Below, one piece after another: positions 47,801-58,682 of a stretch of DNA of 64,000 nucleotides. The notes below the pieces were generated by a model. It was not told the origin of the DNA. It did no database searches and saw nothing but the letters and a program-made list of their open reading frames with translations. Each line of letters starts with the position of its first letter. Within the stretch, counting starts at the first letter, position 1. The stretch comes from Puccinia triticina (taxonomy: Eukaryota > Basidiomycota > Pucciniomycetes > Pucciniales > Pucciniaceae): positions 2,356,001 through 2,420,000 of the forward strand of contig NC_070575.1 in assembly GCF_026914185.1 (NCBI RefSeq). Direction: 5' to 3'. The position numbers and the translations under genes were made by a program.

Positions 47801-48108
47801 CAAATGTGTGCTTTCTCACTACCGCACATGAACTATGTTATAAGAAACGCAACCTACTTGAAAGCTCTGAAATCGTAGAGATCACCGTATAGGTAAAGAT
47901 GGCCATCTCCCGGCGCAGAGACGAACTCCGTCTGAGCATCCGGTTCTTGATAGCCGCTCCCGCGATAGCTAGAGGATAGTTCGGTCGACGGCGAAGAGTC
48001 TACTTGCGCTCTCTGGGAGCTTTTCCCTCTATCCCGCAGGACTTGGATGCCGGAAGTCAAAGAAATGGCCAGCGTGGACCATACTAGAAAGCGTATTTGT
48101 AAGCGCAT
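44899..48108 (-). CDS. Secreted GH5-like beta-mannanase/glycosidase, many exons
   Basis: The ATG at 48108 opens a signal peptide (MRLQIRFLVWSTLAISLTSG), followed by a Ser-rich stretch and GHLYLYGDLYDFRAF. Later exons give FEVRDLLQTVAGFGTPVTRTY (about 47610-47540), REYGVKLIIPIINQ (47215-47170), GTNETNYVGNYNDVC (47070-47010), INTVNG...ILAVETGNELNWG (about 46800-46730), WTLEIAKHIKSLAPRTLVMDG (46510-46445), ESEYVDLFDYHLY (46315-46275), GKTLIIGEHGF (46060-46020), GALIWSLRGHS (45880-45845) and NGTHAGLSWRGATWADRYEIFG (45545-45485). Glu in TGNEL is the expected acid/base and Glu in GEHGF the nucleophile of clan GH-A. The enzyme should act on cell-wall mannan or related beta-glycans outside the cell. 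The exon junction near 45370-45480 and the one after TGNELNWG are uncertain. The final exon ends at 44899. Confidence 0.85.
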
Positions 48109-48229
48109 CTCACAAAGTAAAATGCGCAACTGCTCGGTTTTATCTTTTGAGGCTGGGGTTGAGTTGTGTGGGGTGGGGAGAGAAGGAGGTAATTGAGAAA
48201 AATGGCACAACGGCTGGTTCGATCAACGA

Positions 48230-49000
48230 CTATAAAAACACTTGACAAAGGTGCTTAGTTTGTCTCTGAGGGGACGTGGTGCACAGTAAGAGCAACAGGA
48301 ATTTTCCAATCTTGCGAAATCTCTCCGTACCTAAAAAAACAACGGTCAACCCTAGCTGTTTTTTCTCGCTAGATGCACTTTTGAGTATTTTTGGTGGGTG
48401 CACGACGACAGGCTGAATAGTTGGATAGCCTGGGTGATGAAGTAAGGCAGGCGGGGGAGGAAACGCCTGAGGTTTTTGACAGCGGTGACAAATCCAACGA
48501 GGTGGCTCTGATTTGAGTCGAATGGAGCCATCATGCGGAGGGAAGCGAGGTGAATGATCGCCGGACATGAGCTCCAAGATTTGTGATTTCAACCAAGGTA
48601 CTGATCACACGCTTATCCGTCGTCCTCGTCGTAGGTAACAGTATCAGCCGAGGACTAGGGGTACTGGCAGCTGAAGATCCAATCGGAAAAGGAACTCGCG
48701 AGGATGTGTCTTCAAGATCGTTGCCGTCTCTCCTGAGATAACGGTCTCGACAAACTCAGAAAAGCGGTCTTCAAGTTCCAACCGAGGAACACGGAGGACG
48801 CTCGGCGCGGCTCTTCAGCAACACGTTGGATGAAGGGAAGGAGGCGTGGAAAGCTTGAGGGTGGGATCTCAAGCTCTGATTCGATACTGCAGGACTCTTC
48901 GAGCCTGGGTGCAAACCGTTCCATCAAGCCGCATGCTGTGATTGCAATGAGCGAGGCCGTTCGGCCGACGGATATTGTGCCCTCACGGTCAGGAACAAGA
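48230..49000 (-). pseudogene. Possible decayed gene upstream of the glycosidase
   Basis: Several minus-strand stretches look protein-like in different frames: REGTISVGRTASLIAITACG then MERFAPRLEESCSIESELEI (about 48990-48860), ELEDRFSEFVETVISGETATIL (about 48785-48715), and a frame from 48592 with PRWICHRCQKPQAFPPPP. They do not join into one gene by splicing that I can see. This may be a frameshifted gene or a multi-exon gene whose splice sites I missed. Confidence 0.25.
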
Positions 49001-49779
49001 AGAAAGTCACAATCCCAAGAGAGGAGAGCCAGCCGTCTTAGAGAGGCTGCAAGACCTCAAGAGACCGCTCGGGCAAACCCCGGAGGCTGATTAGGGCCAA
49101 GTGTGCGTAGGAACCGTTGGACAGGAGCAAGAGGTCCATAGTTATGGATGCCTACATGTCCGCGGACATAGGTGCTGAGCTCGCCAGCTTGCCTGTTGGA
49201 CGGATGATTCTGGCGGATAGTATCGCCCGTAAGGAAGCAGGGGTACCACATGGTGAATACTCACGCCGCCGACTGCCTGCCTGCGGGCCACTCACTGTTC
49301 TGCTTCCGTCGGCTGGCACGACGCGTGTTGGATTGATGACAGACTCAGAGGGATGGACAATGTGATTGGCCAGCTCGGAATTCCGCATCACCCTCGAGCG
49401 CAACCCGGTCTGGTTTAACCCTGAATGCTGCATCCCTCTAGAGCCTGAGGCGTTCTCATTGCTGGGTTGGGATAGGTTGGGATGACACTGCTGCTCGACA
49501 CCTTCTAAACCCTCTCTTCGGCAGTCACTAGTGAAACGAGCAGCTTGCACAGAATCATCTCACGAAGGAGTCTCTAAATAGAAAAGTACAAGCAAAATAA
49601 AGTGGCATTTTAGGAAAAAATCAACGCCTTGAATTGGCGCAGGGGAGAATGCATACTCTTGGTGAATGGGGACTTGATTATCCCGACGTCGCGAGCCTCG
49701 CGTGCTCACCTCTCAAACGCCTCGAAAGTCCTTGACACACTAGGACGCACTGGTTTTCCCAATTTTTTTTTTAAAAAAA

Positions 49780-50260
49780 GTGTTACATTCGGGAGATGCG
49801 AAGAGAGGCCCTTGCAGAGCTCCTCAAGAGTTATTATCCCGCCGATGAGGAGCAGACATCCTACTCGCCGGGTAGTTGCTGTGTGTACCGATCAGCTGCT
49901 GAGGCACCGATGAGGATTCTTGTTGGCGGGGGGAGGGTCCGATGTGGATTCCTCCTTGCCGGGCACTGGGCCACTGTCGCCTCAAGCCGGTCGCAACACG
50001 CTGCCCGCCGGCGAGGAGTGCGCATTAGCCCGTCTCTCAGACGCACAGAGTCCAGACTGTACACGCCGAGGAAGGTCCTCATTGGCCGGTCGGTACAATC
50101 TGTGCCTGCCCGCCGAGACAGATTGGCTGGGCGGCACTGACTCAAGCACCCGCGGAGGAGGATTCCCGCCGGGTCGGTACCGACTGGACCTACCTGCCAG
50201 GGCGATTCCTCATTGGCTGGGTACCTCTATCCGCAGAGGAGGACTCGTCATAGGTTGCTA
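49780..50260 (+). repeat. GC-rich diverged minisatellite
   Basis: Units containing GATGAGGATTC, CC(G/T)CATTGGC(C/T)GG and CGCCGGGTCGGTACCGA-like pieces recur about every 60-80 bp, with clearest pairs at 50075-50110 and 50190-50225. Open frames on both strands reflect GC content. Confidence 0.4.
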
Positions 50261-50499
50261 GTACTAAAGATTGCACATATGTACCCATCCCTGAGAATTC
50301 TCGCGGGCGCACACTATAACAGGCCAGAAAACCGGACGAAGGTCGAAAGACCCAGGCAAAGTGATCCACAACAATAGACACACCATACACCCCCAATGAC
50401 CCGCCCAAAGAAAACACAAAACGTGCGCCGGAAAGCGAGGAGACCGCGCACGTGCGCCTGTCCAGAGCCTCAAACGACGGCTGACGAAGAGGGAACGAG

Positions 50500-51347
50500 G
50501 GAAACATGAGGCGTGGATGTTTTCAGCCAGGTTGCTGGAAAGGAGCGCTCTGAAGGACGCGAGCGAGGCCTGACACAGTGAGAGCAGCCGAGCGTCGACG
50601 AGAGCTCAACAACAACGCTGGGAGAGAGAGGCAGCGTGAGGAAGGGAGGGCGCGGGGCCGGAGATGGCGGATGGGAGAGCGACCGTGGCCGAGAGCCGCG
50701 CGCCAGCCCGTGGACCACAGGACAAAAGGCGGGCTTCCGGTCCCGGCTCCGAGTCAGCGGCGGCCTCTGGGGCCCACCGGCGCCCCGACACACCCGCCCA
50801 TCCAGGGTACCTCAGCCGCTTGCGGCGGCCGAGGGGGTCCCCAATACTGCGACACACGCTGCCACACTCTGCCGCCTCCGGGCCCACATCTATGATCGGG
50901 CGGCCGGGGAGACGTTGGCCCGAGGCCTGCACGCGCGGATCTCTCTTGGGCGCCGGGGTCCCACACAGACCCTCACACAGACCCACTGTGCTCACTGTGC
51001 TCACACAGGCTTGCGGCTGAGGGAAGGGCCATGCCGCGTCGGGAGGGCCCGGGCGGGCCTGGACGGACCAGCGCGGAGAGCGCTGGCCGAGAGTGGCACG
51101 GGGGGCCAGGCTGAGCCCTGCGAGGAAGCCCGGGGGCCGGGGCGAGGGACAGGCCCTGGTCCTGGCGAGGCTCATTGGCCCCCGCTCCCACACGAGCCAA
51201 GCACACACACACACTGGGGGCACGAAGAGCAAGAGGGCCACATACATACATCGAGCGAGAGAGAGCAGAACGGGGGGACACACGGCGGCGGGAGGGGGCG
51301 CAGGCGGGCGCGGCGCTGGACATAACAAGAGGAGGGCGCAGGGGGTC
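50500..51347. other. GC-rich sequence downstream of the hAT-derived gene
   Basis: This stretch is over 60% GC, with all six frames partly open. Direct inspection finds no motif. It probably contains the 3' UTR of the minus-strand gene. Confidence 0.4.
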
Positions 51348-54104
51348 TCAGAGGTCGACGAAGCCGTGGGCGAAGGCCCAATAGTACAAGCAGACGATGT
51401 CGAGACAGGCGTCGAAGTGGGTCTGGGGCGATCCGAAGGCGTCGAGGGCGAGGACGGCGGCGGCGGCGGCGGGGGCGTCGGTTGCGGGGGGGCCAAGGGT
51501 CGGGCCGGCGTGGTGTTGGAGGGAGGGGTCGATTTCCTGGGCTTGGTGGGGGGCCGACGGGGCGGGGGAAGCGTCGGGATGGGGGAGATGGACGGGGATG
51601 GAGGGGGCGTCGGAGGAGGCGGGCCGGGCGGAGACGATGATGTCGTGCTCGACCCCCGGCCCCGACAGCTGGAGGAACCCGGCCGGGGGATGGTGGATCC
51701 TCAACGGGCGCGGGTCGGCCGGGGCGGCGGTGGGGTATGGGGCCGGGGAGGAAGACGGGGGGCGGACGGCGGGCGAGTCGCGCGCGTGGCTGGCGGCCGC
51801 GTCGGCCGACGACGAAGGCTCGCCGGGAGCCTCCAGAGACGGGCCCGCAAGAAAGGCCTCCAGGACCTGGCCCAGCCGCTCGCAGCTCGCAAACGCCATC
51901 CCGGCGGACGCCTGGACGGCCAGGAAGTCCTTCGACATCAGCGACAGCGACGGGAACTTGGCCCTGTGGGCGCTCCAGTACTCCAGCGGCACACAGGTCG
52001 ACTCCTCGCACTCCACCTCCAGGTAGTTCGCGATCTCGTCCTTCAGCCCGATCATCAGCTTGGGCTTCTTCTTGAAGATCCGCGGCTTTCCCGACGAGTA
52101 GTCCGAGTCCGAGTCCGAGTCGTCCGGATCGTTCTGCGGACGATAGTCGTCGTTGTCGCGGGGTCTTTTGGTCATGTGATGGCCACTTTGTGGTTGTTGT
52201 TGTTGGGGATGAGGATGGTCGATTTCGAGACGGTCGGAGGACGCGGGGGCGGGGGCGGATGGATCGACTATCACATCACTGCCTCCTTGGCCGTGGGTCC
52301 TGAAGGTCGGATAGAGGCTGTACGGTCTGCTGGACTCGTAGAACGCCTTCTGGATCTCGGCGATCCTGCCCGGGGTGGCCGAGCTGCCGTCTTCTTCAAA
52401 GTTGCTCATCTTGATTCGCGGGTCCAGGATCATCGCAAAGATGTGGACGGCCTTGTTCTGGGTGTGTTCTTGATACGAGCTCAGTCGGTCGAGCATCTCT
52501 TTGACCGGCTCCAGTAACTCTCTCCCCTCGTAGTTCCTCCTCACCTACAAAAGCAACAGGTAAGTCCAATGAACAGAAGAGGGGGGGGGGAGACAAGACG
52601 AGAGAGAGTTTACTTTATTGAGTCTGCGAAGCAGCCAGCAGAAGGTGGGTGTAGCCGTGATCATATCGCACGGCTTATCGGACGAGATCTCGTTCGCGGC
52701 GGTGTTCATGGGTTTGAGGAAGTCGCAGAGCTGTCTGACGATGTCCCACTCCTGGTCGAGGATGAGGAACTGGGCGAAGCCGACCTCCTTGAGACAGAAG
52801 ATCTGGATGGCCTCCTTGAGCTGATAGGCGCGGGCGAGGACGAGGTAGGTGGCGTTCCAGCGGGAGGTGTTGGCCGGGGTGAGCAGGCCGGGGGGCTGGG
52901 AGTCGCTGCTGGTGACTGCGGCGACGATGCGGGCGAACGAGTCGGACTTCTGTGGCGACTGGCGGAGGAGGAGGGTGAGGTTTTGGAGCCGACTGATGAT
53001 CGTGCTGGGATGGAGGGTCTGCTGCTGCTGCTGCTGCTGCTGCTGAGGGGCGGTGGGCAGGGGATCTGTGGGCCCACTTGTTGTTGTTGTTGTTGTTGAG
53101 GGTGAGTCGTTGTTGTTGTTGTCAGACGGGAAGAGGTCTCGGAGGAGCAGCTCGGCAGATCGGTTGATGAGGGAGCCCATGCATCCGATGAGCTGACTCT
53201 CGGGCTTGAAGCCGGGGATGAGTGTGGCGAGGATGCGGCCGAAGTGGTGGAGATCGGGAACGTGGTCGATGGTGAGGGAGAAGATGCGATGCTGGAGGTC
53301 GTAGTCGGCAAGTATTTTGAGGATGGCCTGGGCGATGTTGCGGGGGGAGGGTTTGCGGCTGAGCTGGAGGAGGCCGAGGGGCACGCTCCTGAGCGCCGGT
53401 TTGTGGTCGGGGGCGAGCCAGTGGACGACGAGGCCGAGGAGGGAGTGGTTGCGGTCGGCGGGGGTGGATCGGGAGCAGGAGAAGCTGAGGGTGGGCGGGC
53501 TGATCTTGGCGAGTCTGAGCTTGAGGGCCTGCTTGGCCAGCAGGGCTTTCTGGTGGATGAACTGGGTGAGCGTGTTGGGGGTGAAGAGCAGGGAGCGGGT
53601 GATGAGCGGGTTGCAGAGGTGGAGGAGCTCGATGAACTGGTGCTCGTCGATCGTCTGTGGGGGCAGGTTGGAGCAGACGAAGAAGCGGGCGATCGCGGCC
53701 ATGAGGGTGTCCCTGTTGAGTCTGCGCTTGGAGGGCCCGAGTGGGCCGGCGGGGGGGATGCCGGCGGGGGGGGCGAGCGAGACGGTGATCGGGCTGGGCG
53801 GGGGCGGGTCGGACTTGGAGAGGCGGTGCTTGCGCTCGAGGTGGTTGCCCATGCTCTTCGTTCCGCCGGACTTGTCGGGGATCATCCGCTTGAGACACAG
53901 CTCGTTTGATCCTGGGGCGATGGGAGCATGGCAGACGTTGTAGCGGACGCCTGCGATTTCGGTTGGTTTGAAGTAGGCCCAGACCCAGCTGAGTGGTTTG
54001 GTTCTCTCATGCTGCTTGTGTTGCTGATGTTGATGTTGATGTTGATGTTGATGTTGCTGTTGTTGTTGATGTTGTTGTTGTTGCTGTTGTTGTTGTTCGT
54101 TCAT
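51348..54104 (-). CDS. hAT-superfamily transposase-derived gene, probably domesticated
   Basis: Two exons, 54104-52614 and 52544-51348, joined over a 69-bp intron, give 895 residues; an in-frame ATG at 54197 would add 31. After a Gln/His-rich start comes a BED-type zinc-finger-like region (VCHAPIAPGSNELCLKRM...GNHLERKH). The middle has SRWNATYLVLARAYQLKEAI and ILDQEWDIVRQLCDFLKPM, and exon 2 has AVHIFAMILDPRIKMSNF and LEYWSAHRAKFPSLSLMSKDFLAVQ, typical of hAT transposases and their C-terminal dimerisation domain. Long Gln and Asn/Ser/Thr tracts and a 250-residue Pro/Ala/Ser-rich C-terminal extension are not typical of active transposases. The frame has no stop, and no terminal repeats were seen, so it is likely a host gene, perhaps a DNA-binding regulator. 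Confidence 0.85.
52980..53120 (-). repeat. Trinucleotide repeats coding polyglutamine and polythreonine/asparagine
   Basis: CAG/CTG repeats at about 53018-53043 and CAA/GTT repeats at about 53080-53120 encode Gln and Thr/Asn runs of the hAT-derived protein. A second CAA/CAT-rich tract at 54010-54105 encodes the Gln/His-rich N-terminus. They may vary in length between strains. Confidence 0.7.
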
Positions 54105-54284
54105 GGTTTTGGTTGGATGTTGCTGGCTTCCCGCTGGCTGGGTCTGTCTGGGTTTGAGGCTGGGCAGAAAACCAGTCAGAAACTGGCAGAAACCCATTCA
54201 TTCCAGCCATACGTCATCGCCACTATGTACTCGTCTCCTGGAAAAGAAGGAAAGGAAAGAACAAGAACAAGAACAACGACGACG

Positions 54285-54704
54285 ATGGCATCGACAGGAA
54301 CGCGCTGGCCGGCGATCGAGCTCCCGGCCGCCGGCACGAATGCGCTGGCCACCTCGGCCTTTGCGACCTACGTGCTCTCGCTGGTCGGATACGCCGTCTA
54401 CCTGCTCCACGCCCTCCTGCCCGCCGCCAGCCTGCACAGCTACTTCCCCAGCCAGGCCTGGCCCGTCCTCCTGCCCGCCTGGACCACCGTCGCCGTCTGG
54501 TTCCTCTTCCTCAGCTACTTCGCCACCAACCTCGCCTACTCCCCCCCCACCGACGGCCCCCACGCACTCGCCGCCCTCACCGATCGCCACGCCCTCATCA
54601 TCCCCCACCCCTCTCATCCGCCCCCTGCCTCCGAGCACGATCTGCCCGTCCCCGTCCTGCGCGACTTGCCCTGCCAGCTCGTCAACCAGTTCTACTTCAA
54701 CTGA
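54285..54704 (+). CDS. GPI19: GPI-GlcNAc transferase subunit PIG-P/Gpi19
   Basis: The frame gives 139 residues from the ATG at 54285; an in-frame ATG at 54225 would add 20. Two hydrophobic segments (FATYVLSLVGYAVYLLHALLP and WTTVAVWFLFLSYFATNLAY) are followed by a short cytosolic tail with VPVLRDLPCQLVNQFYF. This is the PIG-P pattern of two membrane spans and a conserved DLP...VN end. PIG-P is part of the ER complex that transfers GlcNAc to phosphatidylinositol, the first step of GPI-anchor synthesis. It is a single exon, as far as seen, and lies head to head with the hAT-derived gene; the two starts are 180 bp apart or less. Confidence 0.85.
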   Translation: MASTGTRWPAIELPAAGTNALATSAFATYVLSLVGYAVYLLHALLPAASLHSYFPSQAWPVLLPAWTTVAVWFLFLSYFATNLAYSPPTDGPHALAALTDRHALIIPHPSHPPPASEHDLPVPVLRDLPCQLVNQFYFN

Positions 54705-55264
54705 GTATTCCCCTCTTCGCTGACTGACTATCAGTCGTGCTGGAACTGAGCCAACCCCTCTTTGTAGGCTTACAAGCTGCGCAGAAAACCAACCCTCTCC
54801 GGACGGACGGGTAACACACTGTCTGGGGACATAATCCAATGAGTGATGTGCTCAGCAAACAAGATCCTCCCAGCGTTGTCTGCACATGAGTCCCCTGCCC
54901 CAACAGCTCAGCAACACTGCCTCCCTTGTCAACCCCCCCTGCACACGATTAATTGTCGTGAAAAGATATGCCGGACAGGTCAAGCGGAAAAGAGCGGCCC
55001 GCATCTCCCACATATTGTCTGCAGAACACACACACACAGGGATGTCGATTACAAGTACACAGCACATCCGTTTACAACGTCCACAGCAAATGAAACCATC
55101 ACGCTTCGCGCGCACTCTCTTTTCGGGTGTTTGATATCTGAGCGCCATATCGAAGACAGTGAAACCCACTCACTTAACATACAAAAGAAAAAGAAAAACC
55201 TAGAATGCTTCACAGAAAAGGACACAGTCGAAGAAAGGATGAGCAGGTGGGGATGGAGGGGGGA
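54705..55264. other. Intergenic between convergent genes
   Basis: It holds 3' flanks of GPI19 and of the Pmp3-family gene. I see no coding frame of good composition. A short (CA)n run is at 55027-55038. Confidence 0.45.
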
Positions 55265-56375
55265 TCAGAACTGGTGGTCGAGCCCGTCGGGGCCGGCCGG
55301 CTCCGCGACGGGGGTGTCGGGACGAGGGTGGGGGAGGTTCTGCCACTGGCAGCGGGCCTCGTTGGCCACGTCGAACCTGCGGACCCACAGAGGTCAGTCC
55401 TGTGAGCGGGGGGGAGGGGCACAGGGGGGGCCAACGGACCTGCTCTTCCGGGCGGCCTTCTTGGACCCGCCGAGCCCGAGCCGCTGGGACAGCGAGCGGG
55501 CGGCCGCCGGAGGGTCGCCGGGCTTGGGGTGGGCGGAGGAGGGGGCGTGGATGGAGGCGGCGCGGCGGACGAAGTACGGGTCGTCCTGAGCGCCCCGGGA
55601 GGAGGAGGGGATGTGGACGGTCTGGCTGGTTTTGCGGCGGGCGACGGGCGCCGAGGGCCCCAGGACGGCGGGCAGGGTGTGGCGATGCGGGTGGGGATCG
55701 TGCCGGGTGCTGGGCCGGCTGCTGGCGACGGAGCGGTCGTCGGGAGAGCTCGAGCTCGCGGTTTCGATGAACCGTTCGGGCTCGAGCAGCCCCGGGCCCG
55801 CCGCCCGGGCCGCCGCCGGCCGCTCGTCGTCGTCCTGGTAGCCGTCGGCCCGGGTCGGCGTGCGCTCGTCGTACCGGTTCGCCCACTGCGTCTTTGCCCG
55901 CCGCGCCGCCGAATGGTCCTTCACTAGCCCCGCCTTGGTCGCCCACTTCGGCGTCCGCTTCTGGTTCTCGTTGTTCCGGATGTTCTGCAGATAGCTGCAG
56001 GCGCCGATCGGCGTCAGTCGCTTCTTCGGCCCCGGTCGGGCTGCTGGCGGGCGGGGGGGAGGACTCACAAGTTGTGGCCGTGGCTGTGGGCATGAAGCGG
56101 GGACGGTTAGCGAGCGAAGGTCGGTGTGCGGAGGGGACGGCGACTCACCCTGGTATGTAGCCGCACAGAGTGAGCAGGATGTTGAGCAAGAAGTCCGTCC
56201 CGAAGCCGAACCTGAGCAAGACGGCCACGGGCGGCAGTACCCTGTGGATGCGGGGTGTGAGGTCAGTACATCCGCTGAAACGCCACACACATCTGGAGGC
56301 CGCGGCAAACCATCCGACGACCATGACGAGGACGTAGAAGCCGTGTCTGCGATGGATCTTGATCCCGTCGGCCAT
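55265..56375 (-). CDS. Pmp3/UPF0057-family membrane protein with long C-terminal tail
   Basis: Five exons, 56375-56287, 56241-56149, 56083-56069, 55994-55440 and 55376-55265, join in phase to 287 residues. The first spans are HGFYVLVMVVGWFAAAS and VLPPVAVLLRFGFGTDFLLNILLTLCGYIPG, the second carrying the Pmp3 signature (PPxxV, F/C-G-x-DFLLNILLTLxGYIPG). Pmp3 proteins are small plasma-membrane proteolipids that influence membrane potential and ion tolerance. Most are about 55 residues, whereas this one has a tail of over 200 residues rich in Arg, Ser and Pro (NENQKRTPKWATKAGL..., SLSQRLGLGGSKKAARKS), as in some basidiomycete members. The 15-bp exon 3 and the donor of exon 1 (GTGGCG) are less certain. 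Confidence 0.82.
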
Positions 56376-57480
56376 CGCGTGTCGAGTGTCTCGGCAGGCC
56401 GTGCGTGTCTTGTCGAGAGAGGGGGTGCTGGGTTGGGAGAGTGCAGGTCAAGAAGGAGGGGCGAGGAGGGAGACGGCTGGCTGTGGCAGCGCGGCCCCTG
56501 CAGCCGGGTCCCACGGGGTGTGTGCTTACAGGCAGTCGGTGGCTCTCACCTGATCAGGATCAACAGGGATCATCCATTCACAAAAAAACAAGGAAGTGCC
56601 CAGCCAACAGCTGGCAATCGTCTGTGATTTTTGCCATCCTTTCTTGCTGGCCAGAGGCTAAAGGCTAGTCCGGCGAACCTGCCAAACTTGTGTCTATCCC
56701 GGAGTCGAATCAGACCATGAGGACCGCAAGGCCCGCTGCAAGCCAGCCCACGGGGCATCTGACGACCCCTCCGGAGAATCCTGTATTGGGTGCAGATTTC
56801 GGAGGCTGGGCAGTCTGGCCCCACACCCGGCCTCGCCGTTGTTCAACCGTTTCCTGGAACGCCAACTGGCAAAAAACGTCCAGGAAGGCTTCAGGCCGGA
56901 CCAAGTACAATTATGGGTGGCATTCACTCCAGTGGTCATGATCTGGCTTGAATGGCGACTTGCAAAAGGGCATGCAAGTGGCACCTGCACAGCCCCGAAA
57001 GCCCATGTTCATCGAACATAGCACAACTCCCTCGCCTGCCGGGCGAAGCGCCCTGCACGAAGTGCGGCCTCCTGAGACGCGGGCCGGCGGCAGTGGCGGG
57101 GGAGGCGGGCCTTGTGTGTGCCGCTTTGATGGGGAACAGCGGCACCGCTTGCTGGTTCGTGATCTTGGGCTGGGAGAGTCCCGGATCACTCGCAATCAAT
57201 CAACTGTCTCTCTATCAAAAAAAATGAGAAAAGAAGAAGAAGCTACATACATAACTTGAGAAAGTCGGAAAACGAGAGAAGAACAATAGAGATATGGACA
57301 ATAAAGAAGAGGAAAGGAGAGATAGAGGACTACAACAGATATAATAATGTAGAGAGGAGGGAAAGGGGAAGGATGCACTACACACACCCAGGAGAAGGAA
57401 AATGATAGCCACAGACCGGGCACAAGACGAAAAAGAGGGAGACACAGACTTGTAGACTTTTGTTTGTTTTGGTTGGGGTT
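56376..57480. other. Intergenic with hairpin copy E
   Basis: The promoter of the Pmp3-family gene should lie at its left end. At 57011-57085 a GC-rich hairpin starts CGAACATAGCACAACTCCC and holds GGGCGAAGCGCCC and CACGAAGTGCG. A purine-rich tract follows from 57220 to 57440. No gene is seen. Confidence 0.5.
57011..57085 (+). repeat. GC-rich hairpin repeat, copy E
   Basis: It shares the flanking motif and the GCGAAGCGCC and CACGAAGTGCG sub-hairpins with copy B at 32107. Confidence 0.55.
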
Positions 57481-57489
57481 AACAGATGG

Positions 57490-57700
57490 CTAGCAAACGA
57501 AGAAGTGATCAATGCCGCGAGGTACTAGAGTAAGGACTGAGAGGAAGAGATTTCGAGCTTCGGCGAGAGAAAGCGAGAGGAGGGGAAGCACGCATGGATG
57601 AGACTCTCGCGGCGTCGCTCTGGCGCGCAGGGACACTGCCCGCTCACTCTGGACATCCGCCTCGTCTTCCTTCCTCGACAAGCCGCGAGACGTTGCTGCC
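57490..57700 (-). pseudogene. Diverged third copy of the small tandem gene (remnant)
   Basis: The bases around 57540-57590 (GAAGAGATTTCGAGCTTCGGCGAGAGAAAGCGAGAGG) align with the 3' coding part of the genes at 58365 and 60712, but no intact frame corresponds to the family protein. Confidence 0.4.
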
Positions 57701-58364
57701 CAGACCATGAGCGAACATTCGTCTCAACGGATGGAGCTGTGTGCCTCTCGCCACCCTTATTCATCTGCAAGACGCAGAGAGATCACCAGCCAGCCATGCC
57801 TGAAAGCACCAAGCGGACAGGACGATCCAACAAGAGCATGGGCATGCCTGGCTGAGCTCTTGTCACTCTTGTCGGACAAGGTTGTGCGATTTGGAGCCGC
57901 CGGGCAGAGCAGATACACCCGCATGCTAGGCTGCCTGGAGGGACAGGTAGTCGAGCTCCGGGCGGACATGGCTGTCCTGTCCAATGACAAGAGAGCGGGA
58001 AGGCACATCGGAGCTGCCTTTCCAATCAGCTGGGGCCGGGATGTGGGTCTGGTTTGCCGCTTGAGGGACCAGCGACTCAACCTGCTATGTGGCCCGTTCA
58101 TTATCATGGTACCACTTGCAATGAACTGCCACCCTCTCAGAAAAAGGAATATACATATCAAGCTACAAAACTCACAGAAATTGAAAGATGAGAAAAGATG
58201 AAAATAGAGAGAGAGATAAAGAAGAGAAAATGAAACACTACACAAGCCCAGAGAGAAAAGAGATTTGTAGCAACAGACCAAGAGGAAGGAGAAGAAAAGG
58301 CACAGACTTATAGACTTTTGAGTTATTTTTTTAGAGGAAAACAGACTGCCATTAGAAGAGATGA

Positions 58365-58682
58365 TCAATCTGAAGTACTAGAACGGGGAGTGGTAGTAAG
58401 AGATTTCGAGCTATGACGAGAGAAAGTGAGAGAACGGAGCCGAGAACGAGAGAGAAACTTGGGCGAGACAGCCTTAGGAAGTTTAGCGCAAACGACGGAG
58501 ATCTTTTTGAATACTTGATTGGCTTTGGATCGCAGAGACATTGACACTTCATCACTCTCGTCATCGTCTTCGAAGACTGAGGGAAGGACGTTTGATTGGC
58601 ATGGGGGGCACGCGGGGGCTGCCTGCTTGGGCATCAAATAGACGGAGAAATCGTTGATTGCGTACATTCCTATGGCAGACAT
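58365..58682 (-). CDS. Small tandem gene, copy 1, unknown function
   Basis: The ATG at 58682 opens MSAIGMYAINDFSVYLMPKQ and runs 105 residues. It has a CPPC motif, an acidic block (EDDDESDEVS), and a basic Ser/Arg-rich C-terminus. There is no signal peptide. The ATG follows TTATAG, so an upstream intron in the 5' UTR or coding region is possible. The protein is 90% or more identical to the copy at 60712, which supports real coding. It is probably rust-specific. Confidence 0.6.
   Translation of the reverse strand: MSAIGMYAINDFSVYLMPKQAAPACPPCQSNVLPSVFEDDDESDEVSMSLRSKANQVFKKISVVCAKLPKAVSPKFLSRSRLRSLTFSRHSSKSLTTTPRSSTSD

Noticed and set aside
50606..51496. Long Pro/Ala/Arg-rich ORFs on both strands
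   Set aside because: They are explained by high GC and overlap the hAT-derived coding end or its 3' flank.
52569..53943. Plus-strand Gly/Glu/Val-rich ORFs opposite the hAT-derived gene
   Set aside because: They are antisense shadows of a GC-rich coding strand with clear hAT motifs.
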